A stretch of 64,000 nucleotides of DNA from Providencia manganoxydans. Lineage in GTDB: Bacteria; Pseudomonadota; Gammaproteobacteria; Enterobacterales; Enterobacteriaceae. This document shows positions 27,162-36,653 of the stretch, piece after piece (positions within the stretch are counted from its first letter, which is position 1; every line of letters starts with the position of its first letter). Made by a program: the position numbers and the translations under genes. The notes below the pieces were generated by a model. It worked only from the letters and a program-made list of their open reading frames with translations. It did no database searches and was not told the origin of the DNA. The stretch is taken from contig NZ_CP067099.1 of the NCBI RefSeq assembly GCF_016618195.1, forward strand, positions 124,001 to 188,000, given 5' to 3'.

Positions 27162-28370
27162 ATGCAAAATGTTGTTATTGTTGCGGCAACACGCACGCCT
27201 ATTGGCGCTTTTCAAGGTGCACTGTCGTCCCTTTCAGCTGTTGAGCTTGGCGCTATCGTTATTCGTTCATTATTAGATAAAACCGCGATTGCTAAGAACG
27301 ATGTTGATGAAGTCATATTTGGTCAAGTATTAACCACAGGATGTGGGCAAAACCCAGCTAGACAAGCGGCGTTAAAAGCAGGACTGTCAGTGAAGACCCC
27401 CGCTGTTACTATCAATTTAGTCTGTGGCTCAGGTCTGGAAGCGGTGAAGCAAGCGGCTCAAGCAATTCGTTGTGGTGATGCAGAGATCATTATTGCTGGC
27501 GGCCAAGAAAGTATGAGTAAGGCACCTTATTACCTTGATGGAGCGCGTTCTGGGTTACGACTTGGTCATCACACAATAAAAGATAGCTTAATACACGATG
27601 GTTTATGGGATGCCTTCAACGATTATCATATGGGCGTTACGGCTGAAAACCTTGCTGATAAATATACAATTACCCGTGAACAGCAAGACCAATTTGCGTT
27701 GAACTCACAGAAAAAAGCAATAACCGCAATGCAAATGGGCCGCTTTACTGAGGAAATCACCCCTGTCCATATTCCTCAAAAAGCAAAACCTCCACGAGTT
27801 GTTGATACTGATGAACAACCAAGGCCCAATATTCAGGCTGAAAAATTGGCACAGCTCTCTCCGGTATTTCGTCCTGTTGAGGGTTCGGTGACCGCAGGTA
27901 ATGCCTCTTCTATTAATGATGGCGCTGCCGCGGTGATGCTCATGAGTGAAGCGAAAGCGAAAAGCCTTGGTTTACCCGTCTTGGCACGGATTGTTAGCTA
28001 TGCTGTTGCAGGGATTGAACCAGCTATTATGGGGCTTGGCCCTGTTGATGCGGTCCAACGTTGCTTAGCCAAAACGGGATGGTCAATCGATCAGTTAGAT
28101 CTGATTGAAGCGAATGAGGCTTTTGCAGCTCAAGCTCTCGCTGTTGGTGAAACATTAGGGTGGGACAGTAAAAAAGTTAATGTTAATGGCGGGGCTATTG
28201 CCTTGGGTCATCCTATAGGTGCATCAGGCTGCCGTATTTTGGTGACGTTAATTCATGAAATGGCGCGGCGTAATGTTGAAAAAGGGCTGGCGACACTGTG
28301 TATAGGGGGAGGTCAAGGTATTGCATTAGCGGTAGAACGACTACAAGGAGCCAATCATGCAACATATTAA
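27162..28370 (+). CDS. atoB: Acetyl-CoA C-acetyltransferase, thiolase II (402 aa)
   Basis: Cleaves acetoacetyl-CoA with CoA to two acetyl-CoA. The nucleophile Cys88 is in INLVCGSGLEAV; the second-site motifs are NVNGGAIALGHPIGASG (catalytic His) and CIGGGQG (acid/base Cys) near the C-terminus; EANEAFAAQALAV completes the active site. Usual length for a biosynthetic-type thiolase. The symbol is by function; phaA would fit equally. Its 3' end overlaps the next gene by 14 bases. Confidence 0.9.
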   Translation: MQNVVIVAATRTPIGAFQGALSSLSAVELGAIVIRSLLDKTAIAKNDVDEVIFGQVLTTGCGQNPARQAALKAGLSVKTPAVTINLVCGSGLEAVKQAAQAIRCGDAEIIIAGGQESMSKAPYYLDGARSGLRLGHHTIKDSLIHDGLWDAFNDYHMGVTAENLADKYTITREQQDQFALNSQKKAITAMQMGRFTEEITPVHIPQKAKPPRVVDTDEQPRPNIQAEKLAQLSPVFRPVEGSVTAGNASSINDGAAAVMLMSEAKAKSLGLPVLARIVSYAVAGIEPAIMGLGPVDAVQRCLAKTGWSIDQLDLIEANEAFAAQALAVGETLGWDSKKVNVNGGAIALGHPIGASGCRILVTLIHEMARRNVEKGLATLCIGGGQGIALAVERLQGANHATY

Positions 28371-29280
28371 TATGAGTGTCATTGGTGCTGGGTTGATGGG
28401 AGTTGGTATTGCTGTCCATTTTGCAAGACATGGTCATCCTATTTGGTTGTACGACACGGATGAAGCAAGAATTGTGGAAGCGAAAGTCGTTGCTAGTACT
28501 ATTCTTGATGAATTAATTGCCACGGAGCTGTTCTCACCAAATGATAAGCAGCAAGTTATTCAGCGATTATATGGAACGACTCGTTTAAAAGATATTGCCT
28601 CATCGAGTTTAGTCATTGAAGCAATCCCTGAAAGGTTAGAGTTAAAACATGCGTTGTATGCGCAGCTGGAACAATATATTTCAGCAGATGCGATTATTGC
28701 TAGCAATACTAGTGGTTTACTGCCTGATGATCTTGCGGCAGATCTCAATCATCCAGAACGTTTGCTCATCGCACATTTTTGGAATCCTCCTCATTTCATT
28801 CCTTTAGTGGAAATTGTGCCTAGTTCAGTGACTAAGCCTGAGTATCTTAGTGCCCTTCAACAACTGCTAGTGGCAATGCAATTAGAAGCTGTTGTGTTAG
28901 AACGCGCGGCACCAGGTTTTGTGGGTAACCGCTTACAGTTTGCTTTACTACGAGAAGCATTGCATATCGTTCATAGTGGCATCGCGAGCGTAGAAACTGT
29001 TGATCGTGTGATGAGAGCGTCATTAGGACGGCGCTATGCGATGGTAGGTCCACTTGAAGCTGCCGATATGACAGGGCTAACAACGGTATTAGATATTTGT
29101 CGTCATTTGTTGCCCGAACTGGCTTCGGGTAACGAAATGATGTCGTTGGTGAATGAAAAAATTCAGTCTGGGCATACCGGTTTACGTAGTGGGCAAGGTT
29201 TCTATCGCTGGGACGAGCCACGAAAAAACGATATTCAAAAACGCAGAGAGCATCAGTTACGTTTTGGCTTAACGCCATAA
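28357..29280 (+). CDS. 3-hydroxyacyl-CoA dehydrogenase family protein (307 aa)
   Basis: NAD-dependent dehydrogenase of the 3-hydroxybutyryl-CoA group. Rossmann fold (VIGAGLMGVGIAVHFARHGH, residues about 6-25, with acidic end LYDTDEA), the conserved IEAIPE, SNTSGLLP, catalytic His in IAHFWNPPHFIPLVEIVP with its Glu partner, and Asn in APGFVGNRLQFALLREA. A short C-terminal domain follows. It could oxidise (S)-3-hydroxybutyryl-CoA, or be a carnitine-dehydrogenase-like relative acting on a free acid. It overlaps the thiolase by 14 bases, so it clearly belongs to this operon. Confidence 0.85.
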   Translation: MQHINMSVIGAGLMGVGIAVHFARHGHPIWLYDTDEARIVEAKVVASTILDELIATELFSPNDKQQVIQRLYGTTRLKDIASSSLVIEAIPERLELKHALYAQLEQYISADAIIASNTSGLLPDDLAADLNHPERLLIAHFWNPPHFIPLVEIVPSSVTKPEYLSALQQLLVAMQLEAVVLERAAPGFVGNRLQFALLREALHIVHSGIASVETVDRVMRASLGRRYAMVGPLEAADMTGLTTVLDICRHLLPELASGNEMMSLVNEKIQSGHTGLRSGQGFYRWDEPRKNDIQKRREHQLRFGLTP

Positions 29281-29300
29281 TTTCTCTTTAACTTTCTATG

Positions 29301-29398
29301 TACTCTAAATAATTCGAGATGCAGTTAGTCGGTGGCTTGCATGAGTGTATTTATTCTATCTCAGTGCCGCGTGCCACCACTTGAAATATGACGAGTAG
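29301..29398. repeat. Palindromic intergenic repeat, copy C
   Basis: TACTCTAAATAATTCGAGATGCAG at the left and CTTGAAATATGACGAGTA at the right: the family in reverse orientation with a shorter, diverged interior. It lies between the dehydrogenase gene and the permease gene. Confidence 0.75.
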
Positions 29399-29425
29399 GT
29401 ATAATAAGAAAACTGAGGTGTCATC

Positions 29426-30817
29426 ATGAGTGTATTAATTGCACTAGCGGCGCTGTGTCTTCTAATGTTAGCGGCTTATCGTGGATACAGTGTTATTCTT
29501 TTTGCGCCTATAGCGGCGATGGGGGCGGTGTTATTGACTGACCCAAGTGCTGTAGCCCCAGCTTTTACAGGGCTATTCATGGAAAAAATGGTGGGGTTTG
29601 TTAAGCTGTACTTCCCAGTATTTTTACTTGGCGCCGTTTTTGGCAAACTAGTTGAGTTATCGGGATTTTCGCATTCAATTGTTGCTGCTGTCATTAAAAT
29701 GATAGGAAAGCAGCATACCATTCCAGTCATAGTTATTGCGTGCGCTTTATTAACCTATGGTGGTGTCTCTTTATTTGTCGTTGTTTTTGCTATTTATCCA
29801 TTTGCAGCTGAGTTATTTAGGCAAAGTCATATTCCAAAACGTTTGATCCCTGCGACAATCGCGTTAGGGGCATTTTCTTTCACAATGGATGCTTTGCCTG
29901 GCACACCACAAATTCAAAACATCATACCGACCAGTTTTTTCGGTACAACCACTTGGGCAGCACCTTGGCTAGGGCTGATCGGTTCAGTATTTATTATTGT
30001 ACTTGGATTGACTTACTTAGAGCGTCAAAGACGTAAAGCTAAAATTAAAAATGAAGGCTATGGCGTTCAATTACGTAATGAGCCAGAAAAGCCTGAAAAT
30101 ATTGAATTACCAAATCCAATTATTGCCATTGCACCGCTGTTTTTAGTTGGTATTTTAAATTTAGTGTTTACGTATTTTATTCCTAAATGGTACGGAGCTG
30201 AGAATGAATTAATGTTGCCCGGTCTCTCTGCACCCATTATGACCAATTTAAGTAAGATCACGGCTATTTGGGCCGTTGAAGCAGCTCTACTTGCGGGTAT
30301 CTTATTAGTGATTATTTTAGGTTATCGTAATATACGTGGGCGGCTGGCGGAAGGGAGTCGTAATGCGGTTAGCGGTGCGATCCTTGCCGCAATGAATACG
30401 GCTTCAGAGTATGGTTTCGGTGCTGTGATTGCCGCATTACCGGGTTTTTTAGTACTTTCAAAAGCACTGTCGGCTATTCCAAACCCGTTATTGAATGAAG
30501 CGATTAGTATTACAACGCTAGCGGGGATAACGGGTTCTGCATCGGGTGGCATGAGTATCGCATTAGCGGCGATGGCTGATAATTTTATTGCAGCAGCCCA
30601 CGCAGCGAATATTCCTCTTGAAGTTTTTCATCGCGTTGCATCAATGGCGAGTGGTGGAATGGATACACTTCCTCATAACGGAGCGGTGATCACATTACTT
30701 GCGATAACGGGTTTGAGTCATAGGGAAGCCTATGGCGGGATCTTCGCGATTACTATCATAAAAAGCCTAGCAGTATTCTTTATTATTGGTGTTTTTTATA
30801 TGACGGGTATTGTGTAA
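29426..30817 (+). CDS. GntP-family permease, probable 3-hydroxybutyrate/short-chain acid importer (463 aa)
   Basis: A 12-13 helix inner-membrane proton symporter of the GntP family. Landmarks are AAYRGYSVILFAPIAAMGAVLL at the start, FTMDALPGTPQIQNIIPTSFFGT at about residue 155, and the C-terminal ITGSASGGMSIALAA and MASGGMDTLPHNGAVITLL. These resemble the hydroxybutyrate/citrate branch more than gluconate permeases. It sits between the ketone-body enzymes and 3-hydroxybutyrate dehydrogenase, which makes (R)-3-hydroxybutyrate the likely substrate (inference). Repeat copy C lies just upstream. Confidence 0.85.
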   Translation: MSVLIALAALCLLMLAAYRGYSVILFAPIAAMGAVLLTDPSAVAPAFTGLFMEKMVGFVKLYFPVFLLGAVFGKLVELSGFSHSIVAAVIKMIGKQHTIPVIVIACALLTYGGVSLFVVVFAIYPFAAELFRQSHIPKRLIPATIALGAFSFTMDALPGTPQIQNIIPTSFFGTTTWAAPWLGLIGSVFIIVLGLTYLERQRRKAKIKNEGYGVQLRNEPEKPENIELPNPIIAIAPLFLVGILNLVFTYFIPKWYGAENELMLPGLSAPIMTNLSKITAIWAVEAALLAGILLVIILGYRNIRGRLAEGSRNAVSGAILAAMNTASEYGFGAVIAALPGFLVLSKALSAIPNPLLNEAISITTLAGITGSASGGMSIALAAMADNFIAAAHAANIPLEVFHRVASMASGGMDTLPHNGAVITLLAITGLSHREAYGGIFAITIIKSLAVFFIIGVFYMTGIV

Positions 30818-30848
30818 AACGCCAAAGGTATTTTATCTGAGGAGACTA

Positions 30849-31622
30849 ATGATGAATTTAAGTGGGAAAACTGTGCTTATTACAGGCTCAACAAGTGGAA
30901 TAGGTTTAGGGATAGCGCAAGTGTTTGCCCGAACGGGAGCTAATATTATTCTTAACGGGTTTGGCGATGTTGAATTAGCAAAAGCAAAAGTCGCACAAGG
31001 TAATAAAATACCGGGTTATCACGGCGCAGATTTAAGTGATGAAGAACAAATTAGAGATATGATGTATTATGCTAACCAAGAATTTGGTGGCGTAGATATT
31101 CTTATCAATAATGCAGGTATTCAGCATGTCTCTGCTGTTGACTCATTTCCTGTTGATAAATGGAATGCGGTTATTGCAATCAATCTTTCATCGGTATTTC
31201 ATACTTCGCGTTTAGCGTTACCGAATATGCAAAAACGTCATTGGGGAAGAATTATTAATATTGCTTCAGTGCATGGTCTAGTCGCTTCAAAAAATAAATC
31301 TGCGTATGTGGCGGCTAAACATGGGGTGATTGGTTTAACAAAGAGTATCGCGCTAGAAACTGCGCGCACGAATATTACTTGTAATGCTATTTGCCCTGGT
31401 TGGGTACTGACACCACTAGTACAACAGCAGATTGATCAGCGTATTGCTGAGGGTGCTAATTCAGAAGAGGCAGTTAAAGAATTGCTCGAAGAAAAACAAC
31501 CATCAGGGCAGTTTGTCACACCTCAACAAATCGGCGAGCTCGCTCTCTTTTTATGTTCTGAGAGTGCAAATCAGGTTCGAGGTGTGGCTTGGAATATGGA
31601 TGGGGGTTGGGTGGCTCAATAA
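30849..31622 (+). CDS. bdhA: 3-hydroxybutyrate dehydrogenase (257 aa)
   Basis: Short-chain dehydrogenase that oxidises (R)-3-hydroxybutyrate to acetoacetate with NAD. Cofactor motif TGSTSGIGLGIA, NNAGIQHV, catalytic Ser in NIASVHGLVAS, YVAAKHG (Tyr/Lys), and CPGWVLTPLVQQQ followed by the lid segment seen in BdhA enzymes (QIDQRIAEGANSEEAVKELLEEKQPSGQF). GAGGAG at normal distance supports ATG 30849; an upstream ATG at 30810 would overlap the permease gene. Last gene of the operon, followed by a hairpin. Confidence 0.9.
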   Translation: MMNLSGKTVLITGSTSGIGLGIAQVFARTGANIILNGFGDVELAKAKVAQGNKIPGYHGADLSDEEQIRDMMYYANQEFGGVDILINNAGIQHVSAVDSFPVDKWNAVIAINLSSVFHTSRLALPNMQKRHWGRIINIASVHGLVASKNKSAYVAAKHGVIGLTKSIALETARTNITCNAICPGWVLTPLVQQQIDQRIAEGANSEEAVKELLEEKQPSGQFVTPQQIGELALFLCSESANQVRGVAWNMDGGWVAQ

Positions 31623-31649
31623 CAAATCCATTCAGTGGTGGGATTTGTT
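31621..31649 (+). terminator. Hairpin at the end of the 3-hydroxybutyrate operon
   Basis: AACAAATCC pairs with GGATTTGTT across an 11-base loop, starting in the bdhA stop codon. A short T-rich tail (attgtc) follows, so it is a plausible but not textbook terminator. Confidence 0.6.
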
Positions 31650-32367
31650 ATTGTCTAAGTGACCATTTTTGCAGTTTACTTCTGAAGTGAACTGCTTTCA
31701 TGATATCCATTTTTTATCATAATATTCTGTTTATTAATCTATAGCTGATTAATAGATTATATGATTCACACCAAATTGGTGTAGTTCATATTATATTATA
31801 TCACAAGATCCTTATGTAGATAGTAATGTCACTTATATTTACTGATAAGTGGGTTGTTTTTAGTTATGTGACGATATTACCTAAGGGTAATAAGTTTTAA
31901 AAAATTCTAAGCATCCAATCTTCTGCATGAATAAATAGCCTCTCTATCAAAAAAGCATAAATAATCTAAAAAAAGAAAACACCACTTTAATTATCTTTTT
32001 TGTATCATCCATATGTAACAAAATGAAAGTAAATTAGCTGAAAATAATACGTAAAAGTACGCTTAACACTTACTAGTTGTTTGATTTTTTTTTGTTCTAA
32101 ATTGTGGATAAGTTATCTTCCTGTTGAATTTATTCATATTTTATAGTGTTAAATATACAATAAAACGATCAATATCAGTGAATTGATAGTTAAAATCTAT
32201 CATATTTGAGTTATTGATCGTTTTAAACATGTTTACTTAAATTGATAAGGGCACTATTGTTTACGCCAATTAGATGTTAAATACATCTTCAAGTCTTATA
32301 TTTTCTATTTGATTATTCTTAATAAAAATAAAGAAATGACATTTTACATATGCGAAGGTGGTTATTT
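31650..32367. other. Regulatory region upstream of fimbrial operon 2
   Basis: About 720 AT-rich bases without a gene, mirroring the region ahead of operon 1. The main feature is the bipartite palindrome at 32162-32224; otherwise no repeat or frame of note. Confidence 0.6.
32162..32224. promoter_or_regulatory. Bipartite palindromic operator, fimbrial operon 2
   Basis: Outer arm AAAACGATCAAT (32162-32173), 10 bases, inner TGATAG-N7-CTATCA (32184-32202), 10 bases, outer arm ATTGATCGTTTT (32213-32224). Both outer arms are perfectly complementary over 12 bases and the spacing is exactly symmetrical. It lies about 145 bases upstream of the regulator start. Confidence 0.8.
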
Positions 32368-32676
32368 ATGATCGAACATGAAAGTAAAAAATCCGACTCT
32401 CAATCATTGCGAAAAGATATTGGAATTTTCATTAGAGAATCTCGTATAAGTAAGTCTCTAACAGGAACTCAGTTAGGTAATTTGCTTGACGTTAGTCAGC
32501 AACAAATATCACGTTACGAAAATGGGATTACCAGTATAAATATTGAAACATTAGATACAATATTACAGATATTAGATATTGAATGGTCTGAATTTTATCG
32601 TAAAGTTCTTATGGTTGATGTTACAAATCAGATAGGAAAAAATAAAGACTCTTTTCCATTTTATTTACATATATAG
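32368..32676 (+). CDS. MrpJ-type fimbrial regulator, operon 2 (102 aa)
   Basis: Xre-family HTH protein; DNA-binding part at residues about 17-72 with SLTGTQLGNLLDVSQQQISRYENGIT, carrying the same SQQQISRYE recognition helix as the other two regulators. AAGGTGG six bases upstream supports ATG 32368 rather than 32350. Heads operon 2. It probably acts on its own operator and may also repress motility like MrpJ (known for the family, not shown here). Confidence 0.85.
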   Translation: MIEHESKKSDSQSLRKDIGIFIRESRISKSLTGTQLGNLLDVSQQQISRYENGITSINIETLDTILQILDIEWSEFYRKVLMVDVTNQIGKNKDSFPFYLHI

Positions 32677-32707
32677 ATTAATGGATTTTTTTCATAAAAA
32701 AACAACT

Positions 32708-32733
32708 TATCAATATTTTAATTAATATTGATA
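32708..32733 (+). terminator. Hairpin between regulator and major pilin, operon 2
   Basis: TATCAATATT pairs with AATATTGATA around a six-base loop, 32 bases after the regulator stop. It occupies the same place as the hairpins in operons 1 and 3. Confidence 0.5.
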
Positions 32734-32874
32734 GGTAGAACTATTTTTAGATATTAATTTTTATTGAAAATTAATGGAAGAAATAATTTTATCTCAAGAT
32801 GGGAAAATGGATAACTATATCAAATAGTTAGTTTAAAAATGTTTGTTTTTCAAATTAAATATAAAGGTAATAAT

Positions 32875-33423
32875 ATGAACTTGAATAAGTTAGCAATATT
32901 CACATTTGTAACAATGGCACTTTCAGTAACTGCCGCTCAAGCTGCTACTGGTGATGGTACTATTACTTTCTCTGGTAAAGTAATCGACGCTCCTTGTGGA
33001 ATTGCAACTGAGAGTGCTAGTCAGTCTATTGATTTTGGCCAAATTAGTAAAAGCCTTTTAGAGAAAAATGGTATATCACAGATTAAACAAATTCCAATTA
33101 AATTAATTAATTGTGATTTAACTAAAGCGGGTACTGGTGCTGGAGCTGCAACATCTTATAAAGGTGTAAAAGTAACATTTAATGGAAACACTGTTACTGG
33201 TGCAACGAGTGAATTAGCAACAACTGGTAATACAGGTACAGCGATTGTAATCTCTGGTTCGACAGGTTCTTTAGTTAAATTTAATGATACTGGTAGCTTA
33301 CAAGCATTGGGTAACAATAGTAATACTCTTATGTATACAACTTGGGCGAAAAAAGCGACAAATGGAACTATTGCTGAAGGTGAATTTAATGCGACAACAA
33401 ACTTCACTTTAGCCTATGAGTAA
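32875..33423 (+). CDS. Major fimbrial subunit (pilin), operon 2 (182 aa)
   Basis: Signal peptide (NLNKLAIFTFVTMALSVTAAQA), mature start ATGDGTITFSGKVIDAPCGIA, second Cys in LINCDLTK, and C-terminal NFTLAYE with penultimate Tyr. A good AAAGGT site supports ATG 32875 over the upstream ATG at 32839. Paralogue of the operon 1 pilin, with the same place in the operon. Confidence 0.9.
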   Translation: MNLNKLAIFTFVTMALSVTAAQAATGDGTITFSGKVIDAPCGIATESASQSIDFGQISKSLLEKNGISQIKQIPIKLINCDLTKAGTGAGAATSYKGVKVTFNGNTVTGATSELATTGNTGTAIVISGSTGSLVKFNDTGSLQALGNNSNTLMYTTWAKKATNGTIAEGEFNATTNFTLAYE

Positions 33424-33439
33424 ATAATATTGAATCTAG

Positions 33440-33461
33440 CGAGAGCAGTTTTCTGCTCTCG
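33440..33461 (+). terminator. Strong intercistronic hairpin after the operon 2 major pilin
   Basis: CGAGAGCAG (33440-33448) pairs perfectly with CTGCTCTCG (33453-33461) around a TTTT loop, 17 bases after the pilin stop. No T-run follows. It probably protects or separates the pilin message, giving excess major subunit. Confidence 0.75.
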
Positions 33462-33480
33462 ATTATTTAAGGCAAAATTT

Positions 33481-34044
33481 ATGTTTAAAAAAATTATAAT
33501 ATTATTATTTTTTACTAAAACCTTTTCAGCTTTAGCAAGCAGTGATACGTTGGAAAAATACTCTCCATCAGATAAAGTTTGGTGGCAAGGAACTGCAAAG
33601 TTTTTAGGAAAAGTAATTTCTCCGGCATGCACATTAGATATGGATAGTAAATATCAGTTAATTGATCTTGGTGTGATACCAGTGAATAAATTTGATGATG
33701 ATGGCCTTTTACTAAATAAAAAAATAAGAATAAAACTATCTGATTGTCAATTTATTACAAAGTCTAGAAATATTGATAAGGTTAAAGGAATAACATTAAC
33801 ATTTTACTCTGATACTAACGGTTCAGATCCTAGCTTATTTTCATTCAATGATAATAAGGATGTTTATTTTAAAATAATAAATGAACTTGGGTATACTGCT
33901 CGCTCAGGTGAGCCATTACCAATAGTATACATTGATGGGGATAGTACATATTTATATTACCAGCTAGACATCATGAAGAAATCTGAGATAGTCAAGCCCG
34001 GCAGCTATTATGCAAGTGTTTTATTCAAAATAAACTATGAATGA
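33481..34044 (+). CDS. MrpB-like minor fimbrial subunit, operon 2 (187 aa)
   Basis: Signal peptide (FKKIIILLFFTKTFSALAS), then KVWWQGTAKFLGKVISPACTLD and LSDCQFI giving the subunit Cys pair, and C-terminal SVLFKINYE. ATG 33481 is preferred since the frame upstream would run through the hairpin. Same position as 22000-22542 of operon 1, between pilin and usher; probable rod anchor or terminator. Confidence 0.8.
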   Translation: MFKKIIILLFFTKTFSALASSDTLEKYSPSDKVWWQGTAKFLGKVISPACTLDMDSKYQLIDLGVIPVNKFDDDGLLLNKKIRIKLSDCQFITKSRNIDKVKGITLTFYSDTNGSDPSLFSFNDNKDVYFKIINELGYTARSGEPLPIVYIDGDSTYLYYQLDIMKKSEIVKPGSYYASVLFKINYE

Positions 34045-34105
34045 TTAGTTGTTTTTATTTCTTATTAACAATTTTAAAATGAAATAATTAAGGTTATTAG
34101 CCAAC

Positions 34106-36619
34106 ATGAAAAGAATAAAAATCAGTAAAAAATCTAAAAGCATTTTGGCAACTATATTATTTATAATTTATTCCCAGAATGGATTTTCGATAGAATTTAA
34201 CTTAGATGTTGTTGACTCTAAGGCTAAAGATAATATTGATTTTAATAGGTTTAGTGAGTCAGGATATATTTTACCTGGTAAATATCAACTCAATTTAGAA
34301 CTGAATGGACAAGGAATAGGCTCATCTACATATACGATAGAGTTTTTAGAAAAAGAAAATAAAGGGTTTGATAACAAGAAAGTTCTATTGCCTCAAGCAT
34401 GTATCACTGATGATATTGTCTCTATATTAGGGTTAAAAGAAAAAGTAAAAGAAGGACTATCAACGTGGAATAATGGACAATGTATTGATCTATTAAGCTT
34501 AAAAGGAACAGAAATAGTTCCAAAGCTAAACGAAAGTACTCTAGTAATAAAAATACCTCAAATTTGGCTTGAGTATATTAGTTCGACTTGGTTGCCTCCA
34601 TCTCGTTGGGATGATGGTATTACAGGAGCACTTTTAGATTATAATATTAATGCAAATGTCGCGATTCCTCATGAAGGAAGAAATACACAGAATATCTTTT
34701 ATAATGGAACTGTTGGTTATAACCTTGGTAGCTGGCGTGTACGCTCTGACTACCAAGGAAGTTATACTCGAACCTCTGGTAATGATGAAAATAATAAAAA
34801 CTTATTAGATTTTACTCGAGTGTATGCTTATCGAGCTATTAGGAGTTTAAAATCCAATCTGACAGTGGGTGAAAATTTCATAAACTCTAATATTTTTAAT
34901 TCTTGGCGTTATACCGGTATTAGCTTAGAAAGTGATGATAGGATGTTGTCCCCACAACTCAGAGGGTATGCACCACAAATAACTGGAATAGCAGAAACTA
35001 ACGCAAGGGTTGTGGTAAAACATCAAGGACGGATCCTTTATGATTCAACTGTTCCAGCGGGCCCATTTGCTATTCAAGATTTAGATAGTTCGGTACGAGG
35101 TAAATTAGATGTTGAAATTATTGAGCAAAATGGCAAAACCAATCAATTTCAAATTGATACCGCTTATGTGCCTTATTTAACTAGGCCAGGTCAAGTTCGT
35201 TATAAGCTGGTATCTGGACGTTCTAGAGATAAATTACACAATACTGAAGGACCAATATTTGCTAGCACTGAAGCAGCAGTAGGCTTGAGTAATGCATGGA
35301 CAGTCTATGGTGGTACTATTCTTGCTGGTAATTTTAATAGCTTAGCAATTGGAGTTGGACGAGATCTATTTGCTTTAGGTGCACTTTCTGCTGATATTAC
35401 GCAATCTTATGCAAAATTAAATGATCGTGGCTCCATGCAGGGTAAATCTTGGCGTTTAAGTTATTCTAAACGATTTGACAATTATGATGCTGATGTGACT
35501 TTTGCTGGATATAGGTTTAGCGAACGTAATTATATGACCATGCAAAATTATCTGGATGCCCGTTATCGAAGTGATTTCACAGGGAAAGAAAAAGAACTCT
35601 ATACAATATCCTTTAATAAAGGTCTTTCTGAATATAATACAACGATTGGTTTACAATATAATCATCAAACATATTGGGAACAGAGTGATTCAGATTATTA
35701 CTCTATTAATATAAATAAATACATGACTATCTTAGGTATTAAGAATATTTCACTAAATTTATCAGCATCTCGCTCCAAATTTTATGGAAAAGATAATGAT
35801 GTATTTTTTGCAAGAGTGAGTATTCCATTAGAAAGTAACAAAGGGTATATAAATTATGATGGTTCTAAAAACTCAAGTATTTATACTCATAATATCGGAT
35901 ATTTTAATACGACAGATGATAATTTAGCCAATTATAATTTAAATATAGCAACCACGCATGGTGGAAATATGGACAGTAGCTCAAGTTTTTCTGGGTTTTA
36001 TGGGCGCTATACACCAATTGCGAATGTAAATGCGAATGCCACTATTTCAGACAAAAATACATCATCATTTGGTTTTTCTGCGAATGGAGGGTTAACTGTG
36101 ACCTCTAAAGGAGCAGCACTTCACTCAGGAGGATTCAATGGTGGTACTCGTCTAATGGTTGATACTGAAGGGGTTGCTGGAGTACCTGTTGATGGTGGAC
36201 GGGTAACGACAAATAATAGGGGACTTGGAGTAGTTACGGATATCAATAGTTACTACCGTAATGAAACATCTATCGACTTGACGAAACTTCCTAATAATAT
36301 AGAAGCAACTCAAGCTATCGTGGAGTCATCATTAACTGAAGGTGCAATTGGTTATAGAAAATTTGAAGTCTTAAAAGGGGATAAAGCATTTGCGATTATT
36401 CGTTTAAAAGATAATACCTATCCACCATTTGGCTCTGTAATTAGTAATATGAAAGGAAGAGAGCTAGGTATTATAAGTGATAATGGATTTGCTTGGTTAA
36501 CAGGGATTAGCCCAAATGAAGAAATTAATGTTTCTTGGGGCGCTAAACAGAAGTGTGTAACTAAGATCCCAAATCACATTGAACCAAGAAATAAGATGTT
36601 GTTATTGTGTGAACAGTAA
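34106..36619 (+). CDS. Outer-membrane fimbrial usher, operon 2 (837 aa)
   Basis: Full-length usher: signal region ending FSIEF, N-terminal domain (LDVVDSKAKDNIDFNRFSES), plug (VVVKHQGRILYDSTVPAGPFAIQDL), barrel strands with LRGYAPQITGIAETNARV, and C-terminal domains (LTEGAIGYRKFEV, YPPFGSVISNMKGRELGIISDNGFAWLTG) ending in a Cys-containing tail. It shares long identical stretches with the operon 1 usher, showing the two operons are duplicates that diverged. Confidence 0.92.
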   Translation: MKRIKISKKSKSILATILFIIYSQNGFSIEFNLDVVDSKAKDNIDFNRFSESGYILPGKYQLNLELNGQGIGSSTYTIEFLEKENKGFDNKKVLLPQACITDDIVSILGLKEKVKEGLSTWNNGQCIDLLSLKGTEIVPKLNESTLVIKIPQIWLEYISSTWLPPSRWDDGITGALLDYNINANVAIPHEGRNTQNIFYNGTVGYNLGSWRVRSDYQGSYTRTSGNDENNKNLLDFTRVYAYRAIRSLKSNLTVGENFINSNIFNSWRYTGISLESDDRMLSPQLRGYAPQITGIAETNARVVVKHQGRILYDSTVPAGPFAIQDLDSSVRGKLDVEIIEQNGKTNQFQIDTAYVPYLTRPGQVRYKLVSGRSRDKLHNTEGPIFASTEAAVGLSNAWTVYGGTILAGNFNSLAIGVGRDLFALGALSADITQSYAKLNDRGSMQGKSWRLSYSKRFDNYDADVTFAGYRFSERNYMTMQNYLDARYRSDFTGKEKELYTISFNKGLSEYNTTIGLQYNHQTYWEQSDSDYYSININKYMTILGIKNISLNLSASRSKFYGKDNDVFFARVSIPLESNKGYINYDGSKNSSIYTHNIGYFNTTDDNLANYNLNIATTHGGNMDSSSSFSGFYGRYTPIANVNANATISDKNTSSFGFSANGGLTVTSKGAALHSGGFNGGTRLMVDTEGVAGVPVDGGRVTTNNRGLGVVTDINSYYRNETSIDLTKLPNNIEATQAIVESSLTEGAIGYRKFEVLKGDKAFAIIRLKDNTYPPFGSVISNMKGRELGIISDNGFAWLTGISPNEEINVSWGAKQKCVTKIPNHIEPRNKMLLLCEQ

Positions 36620-36653
36620 ATAAAAGCAATTCACTAAATCAAAAGGTTTTAAA

